Of a stretch of 60,743 nt of DNA, positions 1 through 8,724 are shown in pieces. Position numbers and translations under genes: made by a program. The first letter of the stretch is position 1. Each line of letters starts with the position of its first letter. Source of the DNA: an uncultured Pseudomonadales bacterium (GTDB lineage: Bacteria; Pseudomonadota; Gammaproteobacteria; Pseudomonadales; Azotimanducaceae); the NCBI GenBank assembly GCA_937775265.1, contig CALKBV010000005.1, forward strand, positions 1-60,743. The letters are read 5' to 3'. Under the pieces are notes generated by a model. It did no database searches. It saw nothing but the letters and a program-made list of their open reading frames with translations, and had not been told where the DNA came from.

Positions 1-291
1 AGCAACAGGAAATCGATCAATAGACTTATTCAGCGCATAGTCCAGTGGTCGAACCTGACCGTTTCTATACACGGGAACTGTCGGGAACAATTGCTGCAGA
101 TGACGGTTGTTCCACCGCATGTCTTCACCGGTTGGTATCCACCATACTTCTTGTGCGGGGTCCGGCAGCCGTTTGTGTTGCTTAAGTGTCTCTTCGACAC
201 TGGTTGAAGGTTTGAAAGGAGCTACATTTTCATTGGCCAAAATTGGAAAAGCTGACAGGTTCACAACAAGCAATAAGAAAAGTCTGAACAT
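1..291 (-). CDS. Serine hydrolase (beta-lactamase-like), N-terminal part only
   Basis: The gene runs off the left edge, so only the first 97 codons are present. The product starts with a hydrophobic signal peptide (FRLFLLLVVNLSAFPILA) and so is probably exported to the periplasm or envelope. It then carries segments such as EEVWWIPTGEDMRWNN-like and 'LDYALNKSIDRFPVA', which resemble the N-terminal region of exported serine hydrolases of the beta-lactamase superfamily that precedes the SxxK motif. The catalytic motifs lie outside the window, so the class is an inference from this N-terminal pattern. The ATG at 291 is taken as start; an in-frame ATG at 312 would add seven residues, and neither has a clear ribosome binding site. 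Confidence 0.5.
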   Translation of the reverse strand, partial: MFRLFLLLVVNLSAFPILANENVAPFKPSTSVEETLKQHKRLPDPAQEVWWIPTGEDMRWNNRHLQQLFPTVPVYRNGQVRPLDYALNKSIDRFPVA

Positions 292-421
292 GTGAATCAC
301 TCTGGTCGTCATGTAATAAATGTAACATGCGGGTGGTTTCTTGCCGAGTGAACGATGAGGTCGTATTTCATTAAAAGTCGCCCTGGGGTGATCCGTAACG
401 GCGCCAACGAGGAGAGCTATT

Positions 422-835
422 ATGACAATTGACGAACTGGGAAGTCTCGGCGAATTTATCGGCTCGATCATCGTGCTGATATCACTGGTGTATCTGGCGC
501 TTGAAATAAGAAGTAACACCGAAACCGCCAGAACATCGACTTATCAATCCGAGGTCTCTGAATTTGGCGCACTCAATCGAAGCATGGCCAGCACTCCGGG
601 TTTATCCAGGTTATTCGCCAGCGCCCTGGAAGATTTCGACTCTCTGTACAGCGAGGATAAAGCACGTATTTCGCAGCTGTTCTTCGTCTGCTTCCATAAT
701 TTTGAAAATATGTACTATCAATATAAAAAGGGCTATCTGGAAGACGAGGTGTGGACCGGTTGGAAACGCTTGATGCTCAGTTACCATGCGCGTCCCGGAA
801 ATCGCAGCGACACCTACTGCTCGGACCCTGCCTGA
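422..835 (+). CDS. Small membrane-anchored protein of unknown function
   Basis: The 137-residue product has one N-terminal transmembrane segment (about residues 8-30, LGEFIGSIIVLISLVYLALEI) followed by a soluble, mostly helical region. This layout, with the LGEFIG opening and the R-S-N-T-E-T stretch after the membrane helix, matches a widespread uncharacterised bacterial family. Family members are usually slightly longer, ending with an aromatic-rich tail after the 'ARPG' motif; here the frame stops about twenty residues after ARPG, so the C-terminus may be truncated or shifted. The ATG at 422 follows a purine-rich stretch (gaggagag) that can serve as ribosome binding site. No function can be assigned. 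Confidence 0.6.
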   Translation: MTIDELGSLGEFIGSIIVLISLVYLALEIRSNTETARTSTYQSEVSEFGALNRSMASTPGLSRLFASALEDFDSLYSEDKARISQLFFVCFHNFENMYYQYKKGYLEDEVWTGWKRLMLSYHARPGNRSDTYCSDPA

Positions 836-1322
836 GCTGAATTCCCGAACACGCACACAATTACCCATTCCTATTTTATCTATAGAAGGTGCCAGATCTG
901 GAGCCACGCCATTGATTAACTTGAATATTTCCCTAGCATTCACAAGTGAACATTGTGTATTTACCCCTGAATCTAAAGGGCTGTATCTAGTTAAGGTTGA
1001 TACCGCTACATAGCTGCTACATTACCCTTCAAACTGAACCATAATCACCTCCTGGGACCAACCTCTCTGATGACGCATTGTAGCCCCTAAACCAGATAAC
1101 CCGCTGCCCTGTTTTATTTTGCCGAATCCCGCTAACCCCGATAAACAGGGGGCCACATAGCAGGACAAGCAAATGCCCTGAAACTTTCCGGTTTTTTTGA
1201 GAACAAGACAAGATTTATGGTTGTCCTATTCGCAGTCTAGTTATATGCCTTAGCACAATAAAGTATTTTGCAAGTTTGGTATTCAGGAGGAAACTGAATA
1301 GTCCTGACTACGGAGGTGCCAG
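836..1322. other. Gene-free stretch upstream of the CBS-domain gene
   Basis: No convincing gene was found in these 487 bases. On the minus strand a perfect Shine-Dalgarno sequence AGGAGGTGAT (complement of 1044-1053) sits directly in front of an ATG that opens only a six-codon frame (1042 to 1022, MVQFEG). This could be the relic of a lost gene or a leader peptide. The last 60 bases hold the ribosome binding site of the CBS-domain gene (ggaggtgcc). Confidence 0.4.
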
Positions 1323-1775
1323 ATGTCCAAAGTCCAAGATATAGTCGCGACAAAAGGAAATGAAGTATGGTCTATCGGACCTGCTCATTCAGTTTACCAA
1401 GCTGTTGAGATGATGGCTTTAAAAGGTGTTGGTGCGTTAACGGTATTGTCTGATGAAGGAAAATTGATCGGCATTATCTCAGAGCGAGACTATGCCCGAA
1501 AAGTTATCCTCCAGGGGAAGTCATCCAAGACAACCCAGGTTGCTGAAATCATGACGCGCGATGTCATTGTTATCGAACCCGAGAGCAAAGTAGATGAAGC
1601 CATGGCATTGATGACAATAAAAAGAGTTCGTCACCTACCCGTGCTGCTTGACCAACAATTGGTCGGCATGATTTCTGTGGGTGACCTGGTTAAATCAAAG
1701 ATCGATGAACAGTCGGTTATGATCGATCAGCTCGAAAGGTACATTAAAGGCGAGACCGCAGGTGTAGCACACTAA
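1323..1775 (+). CDS. Tandem CBS-domain protein
   Basis: The 150-residue protein consists almost entirely of two CBS domains (about residues 8-65 and 74-130). The paired units VGALTVLSDEGKLIGIISERDYAR and HLPVLLDQQLVGMISVGDLVK show the usual beta-strand, G-x-I/M-S-x-x-D/G-D pattern that binds adenine nucleotides at the interface of the two domains. Stand-alone CBS pairs of this length act as small energy-state or redox sensors, but the partner is not evident here. A strong site ggaggtgcc lies just before the ATG. The gene stands alone, between a gap and a hairpin terminator, so it is probably monocistronic. Confidence 0.85.
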   Translation: MSKVQDIVATKGNEVWSIGPAHSVYQAVEMMALKGVGALTVLSDEGKLIGIISERDYARKVILQGKSSKTTQVAEIMTRDVIVIEPESKVDEAMALMTIKRVRHLPVLLDQQLVGMISVGDLVKSKIDEQSVMIDQLERYIKGETAGVAH

Positions 1776-1808
1776 TTAGTTCCTGCGGATATTCCTGATG
1801 TGTAAAAG

Positions 1809-1840
1809 AGGCCTGGCACAATGAGGACGCCAGCCTTTTT
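1809..1840 (+). terminator. Likely Rho-independent terminator after the CBS gene
   Basis: A GC-rich imperfect stem (ggcctggc paired with gccagcc) with an 11-base loop is followed by five T residues, 34 bases after the CBS-gene stop codon. Confidence 0.6.
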
Positions 1841-2021
1841 AGTAGCGGGCCCAGACCGCAGAATACGGTGACTACCTTTTTACCCATGCCGCTGTGCCAC
1901 TATATGGCAGACATGAGGCATATTGTGAAATTAGCTAACGCTTGATTTAAAATGCCCGCTCAAGCGAGTGGGCACTGACGCCTACTGGGCTGATTAGGCA
2001 ATTAAACGCCGTCGAATCAGG

Positions 2022-3638
2022 TTACTTTTCTTCACTCAATAACGCCTTTACTAAAGAAATGGCCATGAGAACCATAACCAATGAAAAAGGCAACGCCCCG
2101 ATAATCATCACCGATCGCAGTGCATCCATTCCCCCGGCGGACAATAGCACCCCAATCAATACTGCAAATATCACACCCCAGATAACCACATGCTTGGTAT
2201 GTTTTTGACTCTGATTGCCACCCGAGGCAAGCGTATTAATGATCAATATCCCTGAGTCTGCCGAGGTGACCAAAAAGGTCAATAGTAAAATGACGATCAC
2301 CACTGAGAGCGCAACCGCGAGCTCTGGCGACAAAATCAAGTTAATCGTTTTAAATAACTGGGCAGAAATATCCGCATTAACAATCGACCCCTGGGCGACA
2401 CCAGACAACTCAAGATCAATCGCCGTAGCGCCAATAAAGGCAAACCAAACCAGACAAATCACGGAAGGAATAACGATCGCACCAATGACATATTCACGAA
2501 TAGTTCGACCCCGCGATACACGCGCCAGGAACAAGCCTACAAAGGGTGCAAAAGCTATCCACCAGGCCCAGTAGAAAATAGTCCAAGTGCCCTGCCAATC
2601 CTGCAGCGAGGCAGAGGGTTCGACCCCGTTATCAGTCCACACGGTTGTCGACATCGTTGGCAACGCGACTAGATAGTCCCAAATAGTGTAGGCAAAAGTT
2701 TGCAAAGCAAAGAAGGTGGCGCCGAAAAAAACAAAAAATGCGATCAGAAAGACTGACAACCCCATATTGATGTTCGACAACCACTTGATCCCTTTATTCA
2801 AGCCAGACATTGCAGACAAGCACGAGGCACCAATAATGAGCGTTAAGCCAAATAGCTGAGCCAACAACGTCGGCTTGCCGCCTTCCCCAACGAGCCATTG
2901 CGCCCCGCTAATGTTAAATAAGCCAGAAGCAAACTGCGACACACCATAACCAATGGTCACGCTCAAGCCAACGACCGTCGCTAAGATAGCCACTATATCC
3001 ACCACATGCCCTGCAGGACCTGACATTGCACGGCCAAATAGAGGTTGCAGTGCGCTGCGAATTGTCAGTGGTAAACCGCGGTTGTATGAGAGATAACCTA
3101 AAGAAATACCTACCACGCCGTAACAGGCCCAGGGGGTGAAACCATAGTGCAGCATCGCCCATTTATAGGCATTGCGAACATTGTTTTCATCTAGACCCGC
3201 GGTGATGCCCTTAATGGTGTCGGGATTGTTAGCAAAATGAAAAATTGGCTCGGCTGTTGAGTAGGTCAACATGCCAATACCAATACCCGCACCAAACATC
3301 ATTGACAGCCAGGTAAACATAGAGAATTCTGGTTTTTCATCGGGCCTACCCAACTTAACGTGGGCCGTGCGAGGCCATATAGCCAGGGTTAAACAGACAA
3401 CGGTATAAAAAGCGGTGACGTAAATATACCAGCCACCAAAACTGGTCGTCGACCAGTTTTGTACACTCAGCAACACTTCTCCGGCAACAGAAGGTGATAA
3501 ACCCACCCATAAGATAAGCGCTGCGACAAGTAGCTTTGGCACCAAGGCCACAACCTGATTAAAACCCACGTAAAACCCAATTTTTTCAATGCTAATAGCA
3601 ACAGCTACCTCATTAGCATTCGTCTCTAACTGACTCAA
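2022..3638 (-). CDS. BCCT-family betaine/choline/carnitine-type transporter
   Basis: This is a polytopic inner-membrane transporter of about 538 residues with the twelve hydrophobic segments of the BCCT family. The diagnostic tryptophan-rich segment in the eighth helix is present (FYWAWWIAFAPFVGLFLARV followed by SRGRTIREY), as is the glycine-rich helix GAGIGIGMLTYSTAEP that shapes the substrate and sodium sites. BCCT carriers import quaternary ammonium or sulfonium compounds such as glycine betaine, choline, carnitine or DMSP; the sequence alone does not decide which. The C-terminal tail is short, without the long charged osmosensing extension of BetP. The start is ambiguous: a TTG at 3638 preceded by GGGAG with good spacing is preferred over a TTG at 3689. 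The gene stands alone. Confidence 0.9.
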   Translation of the reverse strand: MSQLETNANEVAVAISIEKIGFYVGFNQVVALVPKLLVAALILWVGLSPSVAGEVLLSVQNWSTTSFGGWYIYVTAFYTVVCLTLAIWPRTAHVKLGRPDEKPEFSMFTWLSMMFGAGIGIGMLTYSTAEPIFHFANNPDTIKGITAGLDENNVRNAYKWAMLHYGFTPWACYGVVGISLGYLSYNRGLPLTIRSALQPLFGRAMSGPAGHVVDIVAILATVVGLSVTIGYGVSQFASGLFNISGAQWLVGEGGKPTLLAQLFGLTLIIGASCLSAMSGLNKGIKWLSNINMGLSVFLIAFFVFFGATFFALQTFAYTIWDYLVALPTMSTTVWTDNGVEPSASLQDWQGTWTIFYWAWWIAFAPFVGLFLARVSRGRTIREYVIGAIVIPSVICLVWFAFIGATAIDLELSGVAQGSIVNADISAQLFKTINLILSPELAVALSVVIVILLLTFLVTSADSGILIINTLASGGNQSQKHTKHVVIWGVIFAVLIGVLLSAGGMDALRSVMIIGALPFSLVMVLMAISLVKALLSEEK

Positions 3639-3813
3639 AACTTGATCTCCCTTTTTACTGCTTGCGGTGACTACTGCAAGTATAGGCAATATTTAGGCCT
3701 TGTTGAGAAAAGAAGTACCACAAACTCACTAGCGCTAATCATCTTCGAGGTTCAATTGCATGAAGGGCTGGCTTACCGTTTTTCGATAAAAATACGACAG
3801 CAACAGCGCCTGT

Positions 3814-3869
3814 TCGAAGCTTCTTCTCCAGCAAAAGCGCCTCCTCTTTCGGGGCGAAAAAAGCTTCGA
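3814..3869. repeat. Inverted repeat
   Basis: Two 9-base arms (tcgaagctt and aagcttcga) are separated by 38 bases. There is no T-run after either arm, so a terminator is not supported; its role is unknown. Confidence 0.35.
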
Positions 3870-4094
3870 TGCCATACCTAATTCGCTGAGTTGCTAGTGT
3901 AAAGGACTGCAGTATCTCTGTGGGTAATCCCTGATATTAACGCAGAGCCACGCTGAAACACCATGGTCACGAATTACTTGATAAAGATGGTTGCTGGAGG
4001 ACAGAAATATTAACAGGGATTTTCAGTCAATATTTTGAATATCGAAGCTGCCCCGTTGGCTTTGATTTCGTGAGCAACCGAAACTGCTTTACAG

Positions 4095-4322
4095 TTAATT
4101 ATTATACACTACCAGGATTTGTGGCTTCCCACTGACGTTCTGAGGGGTAATTACCGACGCTTGTTCTGTGATGACCTGGAGGTAAGCGCTCTCTTTGGAA
4201 TCAACTGTCAGGAGGTGGCAAAGAGCTCGTGTTGCGCAACCACTAACAGGACCTAACCGGACTGGATCTCGAACCAGTGTCTGAACAATCTCTCGGTCAA
4301 GACCCGACTCTTCATCGATCAT
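4095..4322 (-). CDS. Doubtful small ORF, possibly exported
   Basis: This 75-codon frame begins MIDEESGLDREIVQ. Upstream of the ATG the same frame stays open for about 45 codons and contains a hydrophobic stretch resembling a signal peptide (YVVLTLGPVAFA), but that extension has no standard start codon with a ribosome binding site. It could be the remains of a small exported protein whose start has been lost by mutation. I recognise no family. It may equally be a chance frame. Confidence 0.2.
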   Translation of the reverse strand: MIDEESGLDREIVQTLVRDPVRLGPVSGCATRALCHLLTVDSKESAYLQVITEQASVITPQNVSGKPQILVVYNN

Positions 4323-4630
4323 CTGGTCGCTGAATTCAGCAAACGCGACTGGACCTAGTGTCAGGACAACGTAGCGGATTATCCCTTGAGATGCGCGGCG
4401 TTTGGTGAGGAAAATTGTAGTGTCAGAGTAAATAGCATTGTCATTGCCCCGCCTCGGTGCCTACGCGGGTTCAAAACCTGCTTACATGGAGCCAAGTTTA
4501 CCTCTTCTTAGTCAGTCCCAAATCGAATTGCGCAGCGTCAATCCACACAAACCCATCTCTGTTGTTCGCTCATCGCCAACAATGAAGTAATATTTTGATC
4601 AACTATTTTCAATTGCCCTGGAGCGAATAA

Positions 4631-5482
4631 ATGACCTTTGAAGCACTTCTCTATCAGATAGAAGACAATATCCTGACCATTACCTTTAACCGTCCTGAGG
4701 CGATGAACGCTTTTAGCGGCCCGATGTTCGGTGAATTATTTACGGCACTGGATATGGCCGATGCAGATGACGAGGTCAAAGCAATTATCATTACGGGTGC
4801 GGGTCGCGCGTTTTGCGCAGGCGCGGACCTTTCCCAGGGTGATAAAACATGGGAGGGGCACGAGGAACGGCTCGAAGAAGCCCAAAAAGGCGATGGTGGT
4901 GGTGAAATCACGCGCCGCATCTACGCGTGTTTAAAACCAGTAATTGTCGCGTTTAACGGCGCTGCCGTGGGTATGGGCATGACGATCACCCTAGCGGCGG
5001 ATTTCAGAATGGCCGTCAAAAATGCCAAGATGGGTTTTGTCTTCGCGGCTCGAGGAATAGTGCCGGAAGGTTGTTCGTCCTGGTTTTTGCCAAGACTCGT
5101 AGGCATCAGCAAGGCATTGGAATGGTGTTATTCAGGAAAAGTATTCAGGTCAGAGGAAGCCCTGGAAGCCGGTTTACTGCGCAGTATTCATGAACCTGAG
5201 GACCTGATTCCAGAGGCAAGAAAACTCGCTCACGAAATGGTCGACACGAGTTCATCTATTTCAGTGACCCTGACACGACACATGATGTGGAAAATGCTGG
5301 GCGCATCCGACCCGATTGAAGCCCACAGAATTGATACGGCTGGCATCAACGCCACCGGTACCTCGCCCGATGCCAGTGAAGGTATCAACTCGTTCCTTGA
5401 AAAACGTGCCCCAGTATTTCGCGGAAAAGTCAGCAAAGACCTGCCAGAATTTTTCCCCTGGTGGGATAAACCCGTGTTCTAG
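4631..5482 (+). CDS. Enoyl-CoA hydratase/isomerase (crotonase superfamily)
   Basis: The 283-residue protein has the crotonase fold. The first oxyanion-hole segment is GAGRAFCAGADLSQGD (about residues 56-71) and the second is FNGAAVGMGMTITLAADFRM, which together bind the acyl-CoA thioester carbonyl. The active-site Glu is in the segment GIVPEGCSSWFLPRLVG, at the position of the second catalytic acid of enoyl-CoA hydratases. These enzymes hydrate trans-2-enoyl-CoA or isomerise double bonds in fatty-acid or branched-acid catabolism. The length and PEGCSS motif resemble the larger clade of proteobacterial crotonases often annotated simply as 'enoyl-CoA hydratase'. A tggagcg site precedes the ATG. 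It faces another crotonase gene. Confidence 0.85.
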   Translation: MTFEALLYQIEDNILTITFNRPEAMNAFSGPMFGELFTALDMADADDEVKAIIITGAGRAFCAGADLSQGDKTWEGHEERLEEAQKGDGGGEITRRIYACLKPVIVAFNGAAVGMGMTITLAADFRMAVKNAKMGFVFAARGIVPEGCSSWFLPRLVGISKALEWCYSGKVFRSEEALEAGLLRSIHEPEDLIPEARKLAHEMVDTSSSISVTLTRHMMWKMLGASDPIEAHRIDTAGINATGTSPDASEGINSFLEKRAPVFRGKVSKDLPEFFPWWDKPVF

Positions 5483-5639
5483 CCCCTAGCGCTGCCGTTA
5501 GCTTGCAGATAATCATCGCATTGGCGCCAAAGGTATGCCTCTTCGATGACAAAGTCTGACGACTCAAACGCGGCGCTGGCTGACTAAATAGGTTTTGGGT
5601 AGGGGAAAAGTGTCCTCGACCCTGGTCCAATGGGTTAAG

Positions 5640-6299
5640 TTATTCGCCCAGAGACGCCTTGATCGTCTCGAGCGGCGCTCGACGAAGATCGCGTTTCATC
5701 CTTGCATAAGCAGCAGTGGGCAACGCCGATAGCGCTGTTGCCAGCTCCTGGCATCGGGCCTCCAGCTCGCCGGCCTCGACTGTTTCGTCTAGATAACCGG
5801 CATCTACGGCGGATTCTGGGTCATATAATCGAGACTGAATGACCGCCGCTGTCAGGTGTCGCTTTGACAACCGGTTGCGCGCCAACTCGAGCCCGAATAC
5901 AGGCAATGACATGCCAATGGCTGTCTCGTTCAATCCTAATTTGAAATCACCGCGGACACCCACCCGAGTATCACAGCTGAGCAGAATAAATGCTCCCGCA
6001 GCCATAGCGTGACCTGTGCAACCGGCGATTAGTGGTAACGGATAATTAAACAGTCGATAAAACATCTCAGCGCCCCGGCCGACGAGTGCTGCGGAGGCCT
6101 CTACTCCTTTTTGTATTTCCTTTAGGTCGAAGCCCGCTGAGAAAACCCCCGGTCTGCCGAGCAGGACTAGTGCGCTCGCTTCGGTTTCTGCCTGATCCAG
6201 CGCGGTGTTCAATTCATCGATCAACGTATGGCTGACAGCGTTAGCCTTGCCATCATCTAATGTAAGGGTGGCGATGTTGTCTTTCAGTGCATAATTCAT
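5640..6299 (-). CDS. Short crotonase/enoyl-CoA hydratase family protein
   Basis: At 219 residues this is a short crotonase. The oxyanion-hole segments GRPGVFSAGFDLKEI and CTGHAMAAGAFILLSCDTRVG are clear, and a Glu occurs in GLNETAIGMSLP where one catalytic acid is expected. The usual C-terminal helical extension used for trimer contacts is reduced. Related short proteins are annotated as crotonase/enoyl-CoA hydratase family without a defined substrate. It converges with the preceding crotonase gene, with 157 bases between the stop codons; the two are not an operon and their sequences are clearly different, so this is not a recent duplication. Confidence 0.8.
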   Translation of the reverse strand: MNYALKDNIATLTLDDGKANAVSHTLIDELNTALDQAETEASALVLLGRPGVFSAGFDLKEIQKGVEASAALVGRGAEMFYRLFNYPLPLIAGCTGHAMAAGAFILLSCDTRVGVRGDFKLGLNETAIGMSLPVFGLELARNRLSKRHLTAAVIQSRLYDPESAVDAGYLDETVEAGELEARCQELATALSALPTAAYARMKRDLRRAPLETIKASLGE

Positions 6300-6587
6300 G
6301 GGCAGTGGTTCCTTGTACTCAAAAGTGCGGAAAGTTTTTCGTGAGGTGAACGCTATCGCGGTGAACGCGCCAAGGCAACTATAGTAACCAGCGGGTTAAA
6401 TAAAGCGACAGGAGGAGGATGACCCAGGTGAGGAGCCTGGGATGCAGGAAAGGCCTGAATTCTCTAGAGGCCGTATCACACGGGTTATCGAGAATAATTT
6501 AGTATAACCATATACCGAACTAGTCGTTCACCCTACTCAACCTAGCCGCTATATTAGCGGCCTCCACGAAACCTGGCACGACTTCCC

Positions 6588-8237
6588 ATGTACGTATACG
6601 ATGAATACGACCAAAAAATGGTCGATGAACGCGTCGCGCAATATCGCGACCAGACAAACCGTTTCCTGGCGGGCGAACTACCGGCGGAAGAATTCCAGCA
6701 CATTCGACTTCGCAACGGCCTATACATCCAAAGACTGGCGCCCATGTTACGGATTGCCGTGCCATATGGACTACTGTCTTCCAGACAGTTACGAAAAATT
6801 GCTTATATTACTCGCCACTTTGACCGAGGCTATGCGCACCTGACGACCCGCCAGAATGTGCAACTGAACTGGCCCAAACTTGAGGAAGTACCGGATATTC
6901 TTGAAGAACTCGCTAGCGTTGAGATGCATGCCATCCAGACCAGCGGGAACTGCATCAGGAACGTAACTTCGGACCAGTACGCCGGAGTCGCACAAGACGA
7001 AATAGAAGATTCACGACCCTGGGCCGAAATTATTCGCCAGTGGTCAACGTTCCACCCTGAATTCAACTGGCTGCCACGCAAATTCAAAATCGCAGTCACC
7101 AGCGCTACGCAGGATCGTGCAGCAGTGCAGGTACATGACATCGGCGTCAGGATATTCAACAACGATGGTGTCACCAGCTTTGAAATCCTCGCCGGTGGTG
7201 GCCTTGGCCGCACTCCTGTGATCGCTCCGGTGATTAGGCAGAACCTGGAACCCAGGCATCTACTGACCTACCTTGAAGCAATCCTGCGCGTCTACAATCG
7301 GTACGGACGGCGAGACAACAAATACAAAGCACGAATCAAGATCCTGGTCCGGGCCATGACCCCGGAAGCCTTCGCAGAAAAGGTTGATGCTGAGTGGCAG
7401 ACGCTTAAAGATGGCACCGGCACGCTGACTGACGCTGAAATCTCAAGGGTCAAAGGGCATTTCACTATTCCACCTTACGAAGCTCTGGACGACCACGTTC
7501 CAGAGATCGATGATCGCATTGCCGACAACTCCGGCTTCAGCAACTGGCTAAAGCAAAACGTGAAACCGCACAAACAGGCGGGTTACTCCATCGTCAATCT
7601 GGCGCTGAAGCAAACCGGTATTCCACCGGGGGATGTCACGGACAAACAACTGGAAACAGTGGCGAATCTCGCCGATGAATTCAGTTTCGGTGAAGCTCGG
7701 GTTACTCACGAACAAAACCTGACGCTTGCAGATGTCCCGAAAAAATCACTTTTCAGTCTTTGGCAGGCATTGGTCAGCGCCAAACTTGCCACACCAAACC
7801 TGGGTTTGCTCACCGACATTATCTGCTGCCCGGGTGGCGACTACTGCTCTCTGGCGAACGCGAAATCGATTCCAGTGGCAGAGGCAATACAACGCCAGTT
7901 TGATGACCTGGACTATCTTCACGATCTTGGCGACCTGGATCTCAACATTTCAGGTTGCATGAATGCCTGTGGTCACCATCATGTTGGCAACATAGGCATC
8001 CTGGGTGTCGATAAGAAAGGCGCGGAATTTTACCAGGTGTCAATCGGCGGATCCGGTTATGAAGACGCCAGCCTCGCTAAAATTCTGGGCCCGTCATTTG
8101 CCCGGCATGAAATCCCGTCTGTCATCCAGAAGCTGGTGAACGTGCATCTGGATAAACGGGAAGGCACTGAACGTTTCTTGGACACCTATCGCCGGGTAGG
8201 CATAGATCCCTACAAACAAGCGGTATACACCTCATGA
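6588..8237 (+). CDS. cysI: Siroheme-dependent sulfite (nitrite/sulfite) reductase hemoprotein
   Basis: The 549-residue protein catalyses the six-electron reduction of sulfite to sulfide in assimilatory sulfur metabolism. It has two ferredoxin-like half domains and two siroheme/4Fe-4S domains. The four cluster cysteines are visible in CCPGGDYCSL (C-x5-C) and SGCMNACGHHH (C-x3-C), near residues 410-465. The N-terminal half carries HLTTRQNVQLNW and SGNCIRN, typical of the CysI/NirA superfamily. The organisation, a single reductase gene overlapping a DUF934 gene, is that found in Pseudomonas and relatives. The true electron donor (ferredoxin or flavoprotein) is not encoded nearby. A nitrite reductase role cannot be excluded from sequence alone, but the DUF934 neighbour favours sulfite. 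Confidence 0.9.
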   Translation: MYVYDEYDQKMVDERVAQYRDQTNRFLAGELPAEEFQHIRLRNGLYIQRLAPMLRIAVPYGLLSSRQLRKIAYITRHFDRGYAHLTTRQNVQLNWPKLEEVPDILEELASVEMHAIQTSGNCIRNVTSDQYAGVAQDEIEDSRPWAEIIRQWSTFHPEFNWLPRKFKIAVTSATQDRAAVQVHDIGVRIFNNDGVTSFEILAGGGLGRTPVIAPVIRQNLEPRHLLTYLEAILRVYNRYGRRDNKYKARIKILVRAMTPEAFAEKVDAEWQTLKDGTGTLTDAEISRVKGHFTIPPYEALDDHVPEIDDRIADNSGFSNWLKQNVKPHKQAGYSIVNLALKQTGIPPGDVTDKQLETVANLADEFSFGEARVTHEQNLTLADVPKKSLFSLWQALVSAKLATPNLGLLTDIICCPGGDYCSLANAKSIPVAEAIQRQFDDLDYLHDLGDLDLNISGCMNACGHHHVGNIGILGVDKKGAEFYQVSIGGSGYEDASLAKILGPSFARHEIPSVIQKLVNVHLDKREGTERFLDTYRRVGIDPYKQAVYTS

Positions 8238-8665
8238 ACCAATTGATTATTGACCTGGAAATCACAACCGACGTCACAGGACCTCTCGCAACGCTTGCGG
8301 AATTCCTGGCGGCGGACCAGAAACCCACAGCAGTGTTTATAGATTCTGATGAAGATATTGAAAGCATTAAAGAGTTTGCGGCAACCCTTTCCGTCATTGC
8401 TCTTAACTTCCCTGCTTTTTTGGACGGCCGATCCTATTCTTCTGCCAATCTTTTAAGACGGGTGTATGGATACAAAGCTGAACTGCGCGCTGTGGGAGAT
8501 ATCCGCATTGACCAGCTGGAACAGATGGTCCGATGCGGCTTTAATGCGTTCCAATTAGCTGACGGGCAGAATGTTGAGCAGGGTCTTGAAAGATTGAAAG
8601 GCTTTTCTTTCAGCTACCAACCAGCCTTCAACCGCGAACCCCTGTTCAGGGCGCGTGCCAGCTAA
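8234..8665 (+). CDS. DUF934 protein linked to sulfite reductase
   Basis: The 143-residue protein overlaps the end of cysI by four bases (ATGA), a sign of translational coupling. It contains the DUF934 pattern: a short N-terminal part, then ALNFPAFLDGRSYSSANLLRRVYGYKAELRAVGDIRIDQLEQMVRCGFNAFQLADG in outline, including the conserved F-x-D-G-R-x-[YF]-S motif. Proteins of this family almost always sit behind a siroheme sulfite reductase and are thought to assist sulfite reduction, but the biochemical role is not established. Confidence 0.85.
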   Translation: MNQLIIDLEITTDVTGPLATLAEFLAADQKPTAVFIDSDEDIESIKEFAATLSVIALNFPAFLDGRSYSSANLLRRVYGYKAELRAVGDIRIDQLEQMVRCGFNAFQLADGQNVEQGLERLKGFSFSYQPAFNREPLFRARAS

Positions 8666-8724
8666 CGTTTTGGTTCGAAGCGTGTTTCCCTTAATATCAG
8701 TACATATTCCCGCCACGAGCAACC

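Larger units (their letters stand above)
3690..4630. other. Long region without a confident gene
   Basis: About 940 bases separate the BCCT gene from the crotonase gene. It contains a perfect 9-base inverted repeat (3814-3822 and 3861-3869, tcgaagctt/aagcttcga) and one weak minus-strand frame (4322-4095, listed separately). The rest shows no coding pattern, no RNA gene and no transposon end that I can recognise. It may be the site of a lost gene. Confidence 0.4.

Noticed and set aside
786..1013. Plus-strand frame of 75 codons following the small membrane protein
   Set aside because: It overlaps the preceding gene in another frame, and its sequence does not continue the family C-terminus convincingly.
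1029..1211. Minus-strand frame of 60 codons (MSCSQKNRKV)
   Set aside because: No ribosome binding site and no family resemblance; composition is not protein-like.
6423..6441. Hairpin cccagg/cctggg as terminator of the crotonase or as a riboswitch before cysI
   Set aside because: There is no T-run and no further conserved structure; it is a short isolated palindrome.
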